A stretch of 64,000 bases of DNA from Bisporella sp. PMI_857 (lineage: Eukaryota > Ascomycota > Leotiomycetes > Helotiales > Helotiaceae): NCBI GenBank assembly GCA_021307315.1, contig JAJSPD010000053.1, positions 1 to 64,000 on the forward strand, read 5' to 3'. Below are positions 10,704-22,474 of the stretch, in pieces. Made by a program: the position numbers and the translations under genes. Each line of letters starts with the position of its first letter. Within the stretch, counting starts at the first letter, position 1. Below the pieces are notes generated by a model. That model was not told where the DNA came from and searched no databases. It was given only the letters and a program-made list of their open reading frames with translations.

Positions 10704-11367
10704 ATTCGAGAAAGTGTTTTAATTGGCTCAGGAGTTTCTAGGAGTTTGAAGGAGTTTGAAGGAGTTTACAGGAGTTCGCAGAAGTTTGTAGAGGTTTGCA
10801 GAGGTTTGCAGAGGTTTGCAGAGGTTTGCAGAGGTTCGCAGAGGTTCGCAGAGGCTTGAAAGGTTCGCATTGATAAGAAAGCTGTAATATTATTAGTAGT
10901 AGTCCATTTAGCCAGTTTTGGGTATACAAACAAGACTTCGTGAGAGTCTAAAAGGTCGAAAAACTGTTAAGAAGCTGAAGATGTTCTTGAAATACTGGCG
11001 AAGCTGTTGTAGAGTCGAAACAATAAAATGCAATTACTTCACATGCTAACTTTATTACGGCATTTGATTGGCTCAGGAGTTTCTAGGAGTTGCTAGGAGC
11101 TTGCGGGGCTGTTTAGCGTGTTTGGCAACGCGACAAAAGCGCGATTGAAAATCAAAATAGTCTTTGATTTGAATTCGCGATATTATTAGTTCTATTAACT
11201 TAATCATTTTGAAAAGTATTACTTTCGATGCAGATTTAATCAATTATTATTTTTGTTCTTATAAGTAAATTGATCGCTATTATATTTAATAGAGATGTAC
11301 AGCTTTGAAGTTGAGCAAAATTTTGTTAGCAAAATTGAATGGTTTGTTGAGAATTGGTGGTGTAGCC
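10704..11367. other. Upstream region of the helicase gene, no gene seen
   Basis: This is AT-rich flanking DNA between the helicase start codon and the second chromovirus. It contains the minisatellite at 10727-10870 and a further GGAGTTTCTAGGAGTT motif near 11080. No open frame has recognisable content. Confidence 0.5.
10727..10870 (+). repeat. 10-bp minisatellite (GAGGTTTGCA-type), about 14 units
   Basis: Units drift from GGAGTTTGAA-like at the left to near-perfect GAGGTTTGCA and GAGGTTCGCA in the middle. The array sits just upstream of the helicase start codon. The apparent repetitive ORFs here are translations of the array. Confidence 0.9.
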
Positions 11368-11570
11368 TGTCACGGCGCTGGCGCGCCTACAGCTCCTTTA
11401 TGGCCTAACAGCCCGTAAGGCATCCACATTGGGGATCACGCGGAACGCCACGTGGCCCAAACACCTGTATATATGCTTCCCTCTCTGCCTCCATAGTCCT
11501 GTAGTTCTATTATTCTCGATTCTTACCCGTATTACTTTGAGCCGTTGCTCTTATTCTACGTGCCGTGACA
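11368..11570 (+). repeat. 5' LTR of chromovirus II
   Basis: TGTCAC...GTGACA termini, with TATATATGC in the promoter part. It is identical to 17234-17436. Confidence 0.95.
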
Positions 11571-11853
11571 TAATAATAGAACTCTTCACAACTCTACTTG
11601 CGGAAGTATAACCCTTACTTTTACACACGTTTTGCAGGCCCGTAACGGCTTGAATTCGTATTGTATCCAGTTCCAGCCTTGATTGTGCTGAAGATTCAGA
11701 ATCTCTGTGTGCAACGGAGATCACACTGTTACGACGTCAATACTCGAAAAGTACATACGCAACTTTACGGCCCGGAAACTCCGTACGGCATTCATTTCAT
11801 TTCATTTTATTTTTACTTTACTTCACTACCGATAAGCTTTCCTACCCGACAAT

Positions 11854-12995
11854 ATGGCTGAAGCTATTCCCAGAGATAGAAGGAACAGGGCCAAAAGCAA
11901 AGAAAGAGCCAAACCAGGAAAATCCTCAAGTACAAGCAACACGGCAGATATTCAGAAGTTTGTTGTAGCAGACCCCACATCTTTCGACCAAACTATTTTT
12001 ATGACTTTGCTACAAAGGCTAGAAAGCAACCAGAAAGAATTTTCTCGTACCCAGGCGGAACGAAATAAAGCCCAGGAAATAAAGTTCCAAGCTCTGGAAA
12101 AGGAATTAGCTTCCCGACATCGGACTCAGAGTGAATCCCGAAACAGCTCCGACACTACAGATCCTGATCACCCTAAGCGTAGTAAGGAACAGATTCCAGA
12201 AGCTTCAAACTATAGCGGTTTCAGAAAAACAAAAAAAGTCAAAGAACTTACGAACGGTGTGGACCCAACTTATCGTTCGTGGAAAATAGAGCTTGCGGTG
12301 AAGTTTCGGAATTCCTCCAGCTAATTTTTCGATAAGCAAGCTCGGATAGATTACGTGTTTATCAGTACTAGTAGAAATGCTCAGCAACACTTTGAAACAC
12401 GTATAGAACTGGATTGTGCTGACCTTTTCAGTTCTGTAGCAGACATGCTAACTTACCTTGACATGCTGTTTGTTGACTTTAATGAAGTCAGCGAAAGCAG
12501 AATAGCTTATTATGAGCTAATAATAAGGGAGAGTGAGTCTTTTGCTTTATTCCGCACTAAGTTTTTGCAGCTGGCAAGCAAAAGCAACGTACCCAAAAAG
12601 ACTGGAAAAACGACTTGTTTCGGAAGCTTACAGTCGGTTGCAGACTAGCTTATTGCCTGTAAAGTCTACACTGGAGAGTTTTCAAGAATTGAGCGATAGG
12701 GCCACAGTGTCTACCAAGACCAAGCGCATTTACAGAAGCGCATATCCCGCAAAGCAAGCGGAAAACGCTCCAGGAAGAAAACGACACTTTCTACTTAGGC
12801 CAAGTCGCAGCACACTTAGGAAGCCTACAGTCTCGACTACAGCTGGAGTCCTTGCGCTACGGGCATCTACGCCCGCAGTTCAGCCCCGGAAAAGCCAAAC
12901 ACCTGCCCAGCTGCCGACGGGTTATGCTACAACTGCGACAAGCCAGGCTACTACGCGTCTCGTGTCCGTCACCACGCAGGCAACGCAGTAAAAGC
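11854..12995 (+). pseudogene. Chromovirus II gag, broken
   Basis: The frame opens with ATG at 11854 (MAEAIPRDRR) and has a coiled region around ERNKAQEIKF. It meets a stop after FRNSSS at 12324, then continues as FDKQARIDYVF. After a frame change it ends in a zinc-knuckle remnant (CYNCDKPGYYA) where the ligand His is Tyr and the last Cys is missing. It is a structural protein of the element's particle and non-functional here. Confidence 0.75.
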
Positions 12996-13029
12996 ATTGG
13001 AAACAACATCGGAAAAAAAAGTGACAGTA

Positions 13030-16000
13030 AAGTTTGTCAGTAACTCTAATAAGAATCAGGGAAACGAATCACCCTAACAAAGTTTTTACCTAGGGCGGAG
13101 AAAGCGAGTCGACTTAAAAGGATAAACTTAAGAAGTTGATTGGCGGGCCGCTACTAAACAAAGCATGTACGTTAGTTAAGAATGGATTTGCTTATAACAC
13201 TGTGGCTCTCTTAATACTAGAGCAAACGGATGGCTTTTTATTGACACGGCTTTGGCCGACTTGTTGAGAAAACGTTTTAGTTGTACGTACAACAACTGGC
13301 CAACCTAGTGCCTGTAACTGGTTTTAATAACAAAAAGAAGCCGTAATCTCTTAGGTTTAGTTACTACGCTAAAGATTGATAAGAGAAGTTCACTGACTCA
13401 ATATTCTTAATCACCGACTTAGAGCACTATGAAGTAATCGTAAGCAGAAATGGATAGCAAAAATATATAGCTTTTGCGGTTCGTAAACGCAAGCTAGTAT
13501 GGCTACGGCTTTGCCACGAACCGTAACGTTTGACCGTTCTATTTTGTATTTTAGGGACTTGCTAGAAGAAGCTTTTGTGGATCACGTGGCTCAAAAAAAT
13601 ATAAATAGAAAAATAAAGCGTTTAACAAAACCGTTTTGTTTTTGTTTATACTATTCTTTTACGTCAAAAAGCGTTTTCTCGCTATTTCTTTTAACGACTG
13701 ACACGCCAGATCGGCAACGTGAGATCTACAGCTGCTTTAAGCCAATAGTTGAAAAAGTAGTAGAACCTGCTGCCGCAGCTAAGCCGACAAAAGACCGTTT
13801 CTGGTACGTAAACAAAACGGATTACAACTATTATATGAAAACAATTGCAAAAAATGAAAAACAACTTGCGAGTATAGTCAAGCCACGTTTGACGAAAGCT
13901 ACTCGCAAAATAGTCAACAAGATCTGTAAAGTTACAGCAAACGCTTACAGCTTCGACATTGCTGTAATTAGCGCTTCGCATTTACGCTAAACCTGAAAAA
14001 AAAGGACAACAAAGTGTTCGCAGTTAGCCTGTATAAGCTAGATAGATTGCTGGAAGAGCGCAGAGCTTTAGAACGAATAGACCTTTGTAGTATCGACGAA
14101 AACAAAGACGAGCGTTTAGTGGAAGATCTAGTGCCTGACAACTCCGGACTTGAAAGACATATTCTTAAAAAAGGCATTTAACGAACTACTTCCACACCGA
14201 ACTGCTGTAGATCACAAAATCGAGCTTACGGGCGAGAATACTTTTCGACACAGCCCGCTGATTCGGCTGACTACTGAAAGCTACAAACGCTAAAAGACTA
14301 TATTATAACAACTTGGATAAAGGCTTTATTGCTTTTAGCCATGCTTTATTTGCAGCGCTAGTGCTATTCGTGCGAAAGCCCAACGGAAGTTTACGGCTGT
14401 ATATCGACTATCGCAAACTCAACAGTATCACCCGTAAAGATCAATACTTTCTCCTTTTATTGACGAAACTTTGTCACGACTTACGAAAGCCAAAATATTC
14501 ACTAAGCTAAACATACGCTAAGCGTTCTACAAATACGGATTCACTCTGATTCGGAAGAGCTAACTACGTTTCGTACTCGCTACGGAACGTACAAATGCAA
14601 AGTGCTACTTTTGGCTTGACTAACGGGCCCGCAACGTACTAGCGCTACATAACGAAGTGTTGTTCGATTACTTGGATATTTCTGTACAGCGTACTTGGAC
14701 GACATTCTGATATACTCAGAGAACGAGCTGAAGCATACAAGCACGTCCGTAAAGTGCTATTGCGACTTCGTAAAGCTGGACTACAAGTAGATATCAAGAA
14801 AACTGAATTCAGCGTCACCCGAACTAAGTATTTAGGGTTTATTGTGACTACTGACGGTATTGAAGTAAACCCAAAGAAAGTACAAATTGTTAATGACTGG
14901 AAGCTTCTACGTCCGTACGCAGCATACAGTCATTTCTCGGCTTTTGCAATTTTTACCGACGATTCATTAAAGACTACGGAGCTATTGCCCGCCCGTTGAA
15001 CCGCCTGACAGCAAAACGTGCCGTTCGACTTCAATAATAAGTGCTACGCATCGTTCGAGCGGCTGAAGCAAGCGCTAGTTACGGCTCAGTACTGACCATT
15101 ACGACCCGCAAAAAAAGGTTTTGCTAAGACAACGCTTCTGATGAGTAATTGCGGGAGTATTGTCTTAAAAGCTACAACGACGAAAACGCCTATAGCAACT
15201 GTAGGCTATTTCTTAAAAACCCTGACTTTGCAGAGCTTAACTACCAGATATACGACAAAGAAATGCTAGCTATAGTTCGCTTTTTCGAGCAATGAAGACT
15301 GATTTAGCACAACGGACTACAAAGTCAAATAGTCACGGATCACAAAGCGCTGGAGTATTTCATGACTTTAAAAGCTTAACGGTCGCAGGCTAAGTGGGCC
15401 GAAGCATTGTCTGAATTCTTTTTTACAATACATATCGGCCTGGCCGCAAGAATGAAAAGCAACGCGTTGACACGAAGAGATCAGATACAAATATTTACAG
15501 GCCACCAAAAAGCGCCATGCACACAGCAGTTCCTTACGGATGACCAAGTCGACTCTCGTATTCGCGCAAAGCTGCTGCCTAATGCACAACTTACGCTCGC
15601 ACCAATAGAAAAACCGACAAGCTCGCAAACGGCAACTTTGTCAGAAACTCTATCCTTATAAGTACTCGCAGACCGAATCGTAGCCGCTAATCGCAGCTCT
15701 CCAGAACTAGCAACAGATCGTCAGCAGCAGAGAACGAAGAGCAAAACTGGACTGTAAGCAACGGGCTGTTGCTGTGGCAAGGTCGACTAGTAGTTTTTCT
15801 TACCGACAATCTCCGCACGAAGCTGATTCAGGAGGCCCACGCTTAAGTGTCGGCAGCACACCTTGGCCGGACCAAAACCGTAGCTGTAATAGCTAAGCAA
15901 TACTGGTGGAAAAGCTTACGCACCGACGTAAAGCGATACATGAACAACTGTAAAAAGTGCAGACGCGCTACAGTATTCAAAACAAAGCTACAGGCAAGCT

Positions 16001-17223
16001 ACAACTTTTGCCGGTTCCGGAAAGCCGTAGCAACATATGGCTATAAACTTCAAATCGTACTCTACGGACCGTTACGGGTATGATTTAGTGCTAGTAGTGA
16101 TAAACAGGTTCTGTAAACAGTCTATAACGATTCTATGTTACAAAACGACAACTGCAAAAAACATAGTACAGCTGTTTATTGATTACGTTTACAAGTCACG
16201 AAAAGCACTAACTACTATTGTATTAAACAGAGGTCCTTAGTTTATTTCAACGTTCTAGCACGAGCTTTGTCGAATTCTCGGAGTAAAACTCAAGCTTTCG
16301 ACAGCGTTCCACTCTTAAACTGACGGGCAGACAAAAATCATGAACCAGTACTTTGATTAGAAGCTTCGGCCTTTTATAAACTATTATCAAGACAACTGGT
16401 CGAGCCTGGTCGCTTTAATAGACTACGCACAGCTGACTTTACCTCACGAAAGCCTAAGTATGCTATCCTCGTTCGAAGTGCTTAATGAGTACGCGCCAAC
16501 TACGTCCTATAACTGGAACAGGCCGAAAAAGCCTGTAACAGCCAGAGAAAAGCTAAGCGTAGAAGAAGCAACTGCTTTCGCCAAAAAGATGCATTCTACT
16601 TGAAATACGGCCGGTAGCTTGATCCGTAAAGCTCAGGAACGAATAGAAGCGTCTGTAAATAAACACCGCAAAGACACCGATTTTGGCGTAAACGACTGGG
16701 TATACGTGTCGACAAAGAATTGGAAAACCGACAGGCTTAACAAAAAGCTCGATATTCAGAACGCTGGACCTTACAAAATTCTGGCTCGAGAAAGAAACTC
16801 TTACCGGCTGCAGCTGCCTGACAATTTACGAATACACCCAGTGTTCGCACTACAGCTGCTTCGTAAAGCTGCAATGGATCCGTTACTAGGCCAGCTGCCT
16901 GTGCCAGAACCACCTATACAGGTTACGGAGGACGAAAAGTGGGAAGTCGAAGAAATTCTGGCTGTTCGAGTTCGTAATCGACAGCTGCAGTACAAAGCAA
17001 AGTGGGTAGGATACGATATCGACCCCGAATAGTATCCAGCCTCCAATTTCAAGTACAGCCTACACAAAGTTAGAGACTTCCACTTACGCAACTCTACACT
17101 CCGAGGGCCGCCGGCGAACCTACTGGAATGGATCAAGGAGTGGGAACAAGGCAAAGACGACTACGACGAGCTAAATGACAATTCGGAAGCATCAGAAAGC
17201 TTGAGGGCAAGCTTTTTCGGAAG
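13030..17223 (+). pseudogene. Chromovirus II pol (RT, RNase H, integrase, chromodomain), broken
   Basis: RT fragments include LRLYIDYRKLNSITRK (14390-14450) and VDIKKTEFSVTRTKYLGF (14790-14845); the YxDD region near 14700 is frameshifted (LDDILIYSENE). RNase H is recognisable by DKEMLAIVR near 15260. Integrase shows YMNNCKKCRRA (zinc finger, 15940-15967), a core with LSTAFHS and DGQTK near 16310, and a tail with VNDWVYVSTKNW. The chromodomain is EKWEVEEILAV...YKAKWVGYD (16936-17025), followed by an in-frame TAG in place of Trp. At least ten stops or shifts are visible. The frame ends SLRASFFGRGG, a peptide resembling the C-terminus of other chromoviruses. Confidence 0.85.
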
Positions 17224-17233
17224 GGGGGGGTGA
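17196..17233 (+). promoter_or_regulatory. Hairpin and polypurine tract of chromovirus II
   Basis: AAGCTTG-AGGG-CAAGCTT, then TTTTTCGGAAGGGGGGGG immediately before the 3' LTR. Here the hairpin overlaps the end of the pol frame. Confidence 0.7.
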
Positions 17234-17436
17234 TGTCACGGCGCTGGCGCGCCTACAGCTCCTTTATGGCCTAACAGCCCGTAAGGCATCCACATTGGGG
17301 ATCACGCGGAACGCCACGTGGCCCAAACACCTGTATATATGCTTCCCTCTCTGCCTCCATAGTCCTGTAGTTCTATTATTCTCGATTCTTACCCGTATTA
17401 CTTTGAGCCGTTGCTCTTATTCTACGTGCCGTGACA
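17234..17436 (+). repeat. 3' LTR of chromovirus II
   Basis: Identical to 11368-11570. Its right neighbour is pogo transposase coding DNA. Confidence 0.95.
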
Positions 17437-17734
17437 ACGCGAAGAAAACGCAGCACTTCGCAAAGCAAATAATATGCTTAGTCGGCGTCGTCGTACGAAA
17501 AAACGTCGAATTCAAGAAGGAGGATCACTTAGTTTGCAAGATGCGCAAGATCTTCAGGCTCAAAATGAGGTTAATACTCAATTGCAAGCTGATTTAGTTG
17601 AAAGTAATAGTCGTACGAAGCTTTCCGCACCACAACAACGGCGCTGCGGATTGTGTGGCGAGTTCGGCCATAACGTACGAACATGTCAAAATACTAGAGT
17701 AGAACTTGGAGATTCAGAGCCTGAAGAGCTTTAA
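17437..17734 (+). pseudogene. C-terminal fragment of a pogo/Fot1-type DDE transposase
   Basis: An uninterrupted frame of about 97 codons reads into a TAA at 17732-17734. It contains LRKANNMLSRRRRTKKRR, an ALQDAQDLQAQ-like helical stretch, and a zinc knuckle CGLCGEFGHNVRTC (CxxCx4Hx4C). This order closes many fungal pogo-like transposases. The DDE core and helix-turn-helix are missing, cut off by the chromovirus LTR. The AGTCGACCGCAC inverted end expected of such elements may lie near 17812 in reverse complement, but no TA duplication is visible. Confidence 0.75.
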
Positions 17735-18289
17735 TTAATTACTTGTTTAATTGTTGAGTTATTTAACTTTTTATAACAGTGCCAAGAGAAATTGATCGGT
17801 GAGCTTGTGCGGTCGACTCGCTTGTGAACTACGTTAGTAGTAATTTGTATGTAGCTACGAGATTATTTGATGGTGGGGTGATGCGCCGAGATCGGAGGTT
17901 TGTCTTGGCATAGAGTCGATTTAATGGAGCTGGAGTCGATTTAGTTGGCACCTACTAAAAACAGTCCGTGAGAAAGTCGATTTGATGTGCAGATTTTGTC
18001 TGTGCGCTAGCTAGGCGGGCTCGCCGTTACTATTATTTGTTTGGTATGTGCGTCAAGCTACGACGCTTCCTTATTTTTGAAGAGTGTCACTCTACTCGAC
18101 CCGTTATCATGAGTTCTGTGTAATTATTCTGTACCATTCGTATTAGGTATATATGTTCCCATGGCTAATCACGCTTTACTTGCCACGGTTGGTCCCGTAT
18201 ACTGTCCTGAAGGACCACAATCATATGTCGACCCTGTCGGTTCGCTATCGCACCCAGCAAGCTCCACGAGCATCTTCGTGATCGGCATT
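17735..18289. other. Intergenic, no gene seen
   Basis: A transposon 3' flank followed by unremarkable sequence. No long frame, no tRNA-like fold, and no repeat shared with other parts of the window was noticed. Confidence 0.4.
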
Positions 18290-18590
18290 ACTTGACAATA
18301 GCTTTACGTCGCACCGCAGTAGAACACGCATGCAGTCTCTATGTGGAACGCGATGTTCATATGAAGATCCTTGCAGCTACAGTTGGGGGCGGCTTTATGC
18401 ACTCAGTGGTGCTGGGTATCTCTCCGGCATTCGCCTAAAATTTCGAAGGCAATTTCGAGGCAAAGGTCCCAACATCCCGGATAATATCACAGGTATACCT
18501 GTAAGAAATAGATTGTGTGGGATAATACTAGGACCCTTTCGGCTCAGCCGGGCGTAATAAACTACCACCACCACCTTCGGGAGGATGCTA
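18290..18590 (+). mobile_element. 3' end of a non-LTR retrotransposon (LINE)
   Basis: The segment ends GGCTCAGCCGGGCGTAATAA followed by a short CTACCACCACCACC tail. The same ending, GGCTTAGCCGGGCGTAATAA plus (TAC)n, appears in reverse complement at 58267-58305. LINE copies share a 3' end and are truncated at the 5' end, which fits both. A frame of 75 codons (18330-18557) has no recognisable domain. The left border is not resolved. Confidence 0.5.
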
Positions 18591-19238
18591 TAGAACCGCA
18601 AGAACAGTGCAAAGAGCTGGAAGAGCAATTTTTCCAAATTGCTTAGCCCTATCTAAGTAGTATATCGATGTGAAATATTTACTTGAGGGTAAAAAATAGA
18701 GCTGTAATATGAGTTACAGGGCTGGCGATTGAGAGCATTGTTTACGATATGAAGGAAGCTGTCAAACGAGAGCACGCGAAATGGGGGTGCTGTGGGTATG
18801 AAATGTAGTTGATGTCGGCGGTGAACAGTAGATAGGGATACTTTAACCGCCTGAGGAATTATTCTCTTCGGTGTGGCAGCGGTAACCCGTTTCTGTATGG
18901 CGACGACGGCGAGAAGCTATGGACAGTGCCGTTGCGATACTGCTTCGTATTGTTCAGGTAAGCGGCCTTGAGTCTCTCCTCTTTCGCGCTCTTTGCGATG
19001 AGACCGGCGGCCATGCCGATGGTCAAGAACAAGGCTGACGTGAGGGCTGCATATAATGTTACACAACTGTCTTCCGAACAGTGACTCCATCTCAAACTTC
19101 AATCAGCGAGTGGATTACTTATGTCTAGATGCTTGCTCACCATTTTAGCTTGTGATATGCTGAGACTTTTTTCGAGAAATTGAAACGCAGCGCAAATTGC
19201 ATGTTGCGACTAGTTTCGAGAAGCTCCAAGACACAAAA
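18591..19238. other. Intergenic with one weak minus-strand ORF
   Basis: A minus-strand frame at 19095-18859 encodes 78 residues with a hydrophobic stretch (ALTSALFLTIGMAAGLIA). It could be an exon of a small membrane protein, but no start, splice sites or partner exon could be fixed. Otherwise nothing is seen. Confidence 0.3.
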
Positions 19239-20980
19239 ATGCCGGAAACTACTCGCCAGAGCACGCGCAAGATATCACGTACGGAATGTGGGAAACGGGA
19301 ACAAAAGTTAAGTTAGGATAGAGAGTGAAGACAACCCCCGAAAGCTGACGGTTTGTAGTGTAAACCAGGAACAGGTAATGCCTGCTACTTTTGCTCAAGA
19401 GGGTTCCCTCCCATCAAATGCAGCCTAAGGACCGCTGTTGTGCAAGAGCCTGGTAGAAATATGACTCAGTACACAATAGAGAAATCTATCGAAACGGCCA
19501 AATTACTACGCTGGGAACCTCAAGGATTCGGTGGATACCTGACAGCGGCCGAATGCGCCAATCTCGCTTCAGATCATCCTGCATTTCAAAAGCCAGAACT
19601 TCTCCATTTCTGTAACGTCCCCTAGCTTTAATACCTGCTACATTCGTCACTGCGAATGGCTAATGGTCTTTTGCAAGTTCATATCGTTGTAGCGCCAAGC
19701 TTACCCTCCATCGATGGCAAAATTACACCTGCAATATGGCACGAGAGAACTCTACCTTGGCTACTTCATTCACCTCTCATGCCTGAAATGTCAGCCCTTA
19801 TCGCTCTTTGTGTTCGAAACCTGTATCGAGGACTTGACTCCTCTAAATGCACCGATGCTCTAATCATGCGAGGGGGGTTTTATTCTCTTTTGAAAGATTT
19901 CCTGAGCCAAGATCTTAGTACTATATCCGACTCGGCGGTTCATGCTCTAGTCTTCTTGGAGCCAATTGAGGTACGAAGACTCAAAAATAATTAGAAGAGA
20001 GAAATCGATACTGAAAATCGCGCAAGGAACTTTGGGGAGATAGCTCATTAGGCGATTCGCTATGGGCCCACATGAAAGGGGTCAGGGCCATTCTCATGCA
20101 ACAAGGTGGAATCACGGCCATTCGAGACCCAACTCTCAAAGAATTTGTTATCTTGTAAGTCTTCCTCCCGGACCATGTAGACGACGGAACACTGAATATC
20201 AACAGAACAGATTACCGGCTCGCTTGCACGTACGAAAGAGATTTATTCTTGCACAAGCCACAAACTTTCGTTTTAAAAGGTACCCCGGCGCCAGTACCCT
20301 ATCCGCAGCACTTCAACAGTCCATTACTCGACTTCTCTACGCCCTTCCAAGACCTCTGGGCCGAGTTAGGGTTGAGCCCATCTATTGCCTCAATTCTCGA
20401 CATAGTACGGCCCCTGACCAAGTCGATCGTGTTATTTTCACAATCGGGTCGTAGTCTTACGTACTCGCAAATTGGAGCATGGCGAACTCAAACAGCTTCA
20501 GCCTACTCCGCAATGCTTTCTCTTCCAGGCCCAAAGCTGGCTGATGACAGTTCGGAGCTAGACATTATCTATGACGTGTGCAGAATGACCGCTCTCGCCT
20601 ATACTTTTGCTATTTCGTCAAGTTCGAAACTCTCTTCCGGGTATTTTGCGAACTTGAAGTGGCGAGACGAATTCCATGCTAAGTTGGGGAGTGTAAGCCT
20701 CACAAAATGGCAGAAAATACCCGGAATATTTGCCTGGATACTGCTGGTGTATTGCCCGAGTGCTGGGGATTCTAAAACAGGTATCTACGCGAAGAAAAAG
20801 ATGACTCAAACGATACTGCATATTTCTATACAAGATTTTGATATAGCTATAGGTATTTTGAGGGCATTTTGGACAGTGCAAAGATGGATTTCAAGTCAGG
20901 AAAGGAGTTGGGAGGGACTCGGATCCGTAAGCGATTGGCTTACCTATGCGTTGCCTGGTTTGAAAAAGTTTGAAGAATAA
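19239..20980 (+). CDS. Fungal Zn2Cys6-type transcription-factor-like protein with decayed zinc cluster
   Basis: Five exons (19239-19307, 19359-19611, 19678-19970, 20027-20154, 20206-20980) give 505 residues with all phases consistent. Exons 1-2 encode a Zn2Cys6-like head: Cys-x6-Cys, then CYFCSRGFPPIKC, with basic residues between. The first ligand of the CxxC pair is Arg (CGT), and the first intron begins TTAAGT instead of GTAAGT, so the zinc head may not be made. A start at the in-frame ATG 19461 would give a 448-residue protein without it. The rest resembles the fungal transcription-factor domain (Fungal_trans_2-like): LPWLLHSPLMPEMSAL, LWAHMKGVRAILMQQGG, then LLDFSTPFQDLW. A paralogue lies at 35441-37211. 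Its role is probably nuclear regulation; the target is unknown. Confidence 0.72.
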
Positions 20981-21359
20981 TTTCAGATAGAATTGATAAG
21001 CTATACCTGAATCCCTTGGAGACTATCTGAGTCGCTTTGAGACTTCTTTGGACGTGCCGAACAAAATAATTTAACTCCTAAATTGACCACATTCGCATCA
21101 CCCTTATAGAATTAAAAAGGGTCGATTTCTTCACATCCTACAAAACGCAACCGTCCAAACAATGCAGCCACATGGCTTGGCCAATGATTTGCTGCCACCA
21201 CGTTTCAGCCATATCATTGATAGCCTCATCTTCAACACCTTCAATCAATGCACAGCATAACACAAAAATGGAAACCAAATATCGTATTAAGACGTTCGGG
21301 TCAAACATCAAAGCTCAGCGCTAAGTTCACCGAAGCTGGAGCGGGCCAGACTCTCAGAC
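20981..21359. other. 3' flank of the transcription-factor gene, no gene seen
   Basis: No open frame of note. It probably holds the 3' untranslated region of the gene ending at 20980 and spacer up to the Tc1 fragment. Confidence 0.4.
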
Positions 21360-21827
21360 TCAGTGCTGCATTGCGTCATCTTCGAGAACCAATACTCTAT
21401 CTACCAATTCTTCTATTTGAGCTGTAGTCAAAATTGGCTTTCGACCAGAGCTTTTGCGTGGCGTAGCTCGTCCTCGACATGCGTATCCAATTTGTCGAAG
21501 TGTAAATCCAGTACGATCGTGAATATCAAGGTATGACCAATTGATATCTCGTAAAACGCGTACTTCATTGCGTTGATCTCGAGTCAATGATTGTGCTTTA
21601 GTGTATCGAAGAGTACGTGTAATAGCTGGTCTGTCGATCACACGAGGAGAAGGCAATTGAATGGAAGGACTATAGAATACGCTGGGCTCTATAGTAGGCA
21701 AAGCTGGCCTGCTGTAAACCGTCGGCATTCTGTACAGCTTGTTAGAATTATTGAGGAACAAAACACCATCACCCGCGTTCGCGAGATTCTGAAGGAATTG
21801 CCCTATTAGGAAAGGTGGCTGTAGCAA
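21360..21827 (-). pseudogene. N-terminal fragment of a Tc1/mariner-type transposase
   Basis: The frame contains LTRDQRNEVRVLRDINWSYL, TGFTLRQIGYACRGRATPRK and SGRKPILTTAQIEELVDRV, the paired helix-turn-helix region of fungal Tc1-like transposases. The usual protein continues for about 250 residues with a DDE/D catalytic core. Here the frame stops after DDAMQH and no core follows. It is a truncated DNA-transposon relic. Confidence 0.72.
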
Positions 21828-22474
21828 GGTGGTACCCTCGCTAGCCTATCTACAAACATTGACCGCTGTACCTTCGTAGAATTAAACTATGCCACATGCC
21901 AAGACGCTAGATGTCTGATCCCTGCACATACACCCCACACCTTCATTTTGTCACGTGCTGCCAAGCCAACTTCGCCCGAATCATAGTTGCCTAGTACGAT
22001 GACTTGCCAAACCTCACCGATCATGTTGCACGTTACAGTACGTGTTCGGCATCTTATATACTGTATTTAACTGTCCCAAGCCTAAATCTGTAAGAAACCT
22101 AACCTAATCCGGTCCGCCTTGCTGCGCCACACTCACGTGCTGTAAGCTGTATTAGCTAATCGGCTAAGCCACGAGCCCAACTGATCACGACGCCGAGCTA
22201 ATGTCTCGTTCTTCGATTGTGCCTTGAGCGCTCTTACATTCAAATTCGTCTTCGCTATATCAACTGTTGGTACTAAGGCACTAGTGAGATCACATGACTT
22301 ACCGGGCGTATGACTAGCTAGCGCTTAGATAGAGAATAACAACAACAACGTCTATCATCACAAAGTATTGCAATACCGTTTGAACCGACATCAACCTTCT
22401 TTGCTAATCCAGGTGGATCTCAATCTAGACAGGTTCACCTGAGATACTCGCTCTCTTAATACCCTTACTTAATA
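21828..22474. other. Upstream region of the NLR gene, no gene seen
   Basis: No coding content was recognised. It includes the presumed promoter of the HET-NACHT gene. A CTTATATACTGTATTTAA stretch at about 22051 is TATA-like but too far upstream to assign. Confidence 0.35.

Larger units (their letters stand above)
11368..17436 (+). mobile_element. Ty3/Gypsy chromovirus II, two identical LTRs, coding capacity decayed
   Basis: The element is 6069 bp in plus orientation, with 203-bp LTRs that I read as identical. Gag, RT, RNase H, integrase and chromodomain follow in the normal order, all interrupted. A hairpin and purine run (17196-17233) precede the 3' LTR. The flanks TAGCC (left) and ACGCG (right) do not form a target duplication. 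The right flank is coding DNA of a pogo transposase and the left flank is helicase upstream DNA, suggesting recombination between element copies. Confidence 0.92.

Noticed and set aside
10671..10929. Repetitive ORFs on both strands suggesting a leucine/serine repeat protein, or a CRISPR-like array
   Set aside because: The 10-bp units have no spacers and no coding signature; a minisatellite explains them.
11429..11611. ORF shared with 17295-17597
   Set aside because: Translation of the chromovirus II LTR present in both copies.
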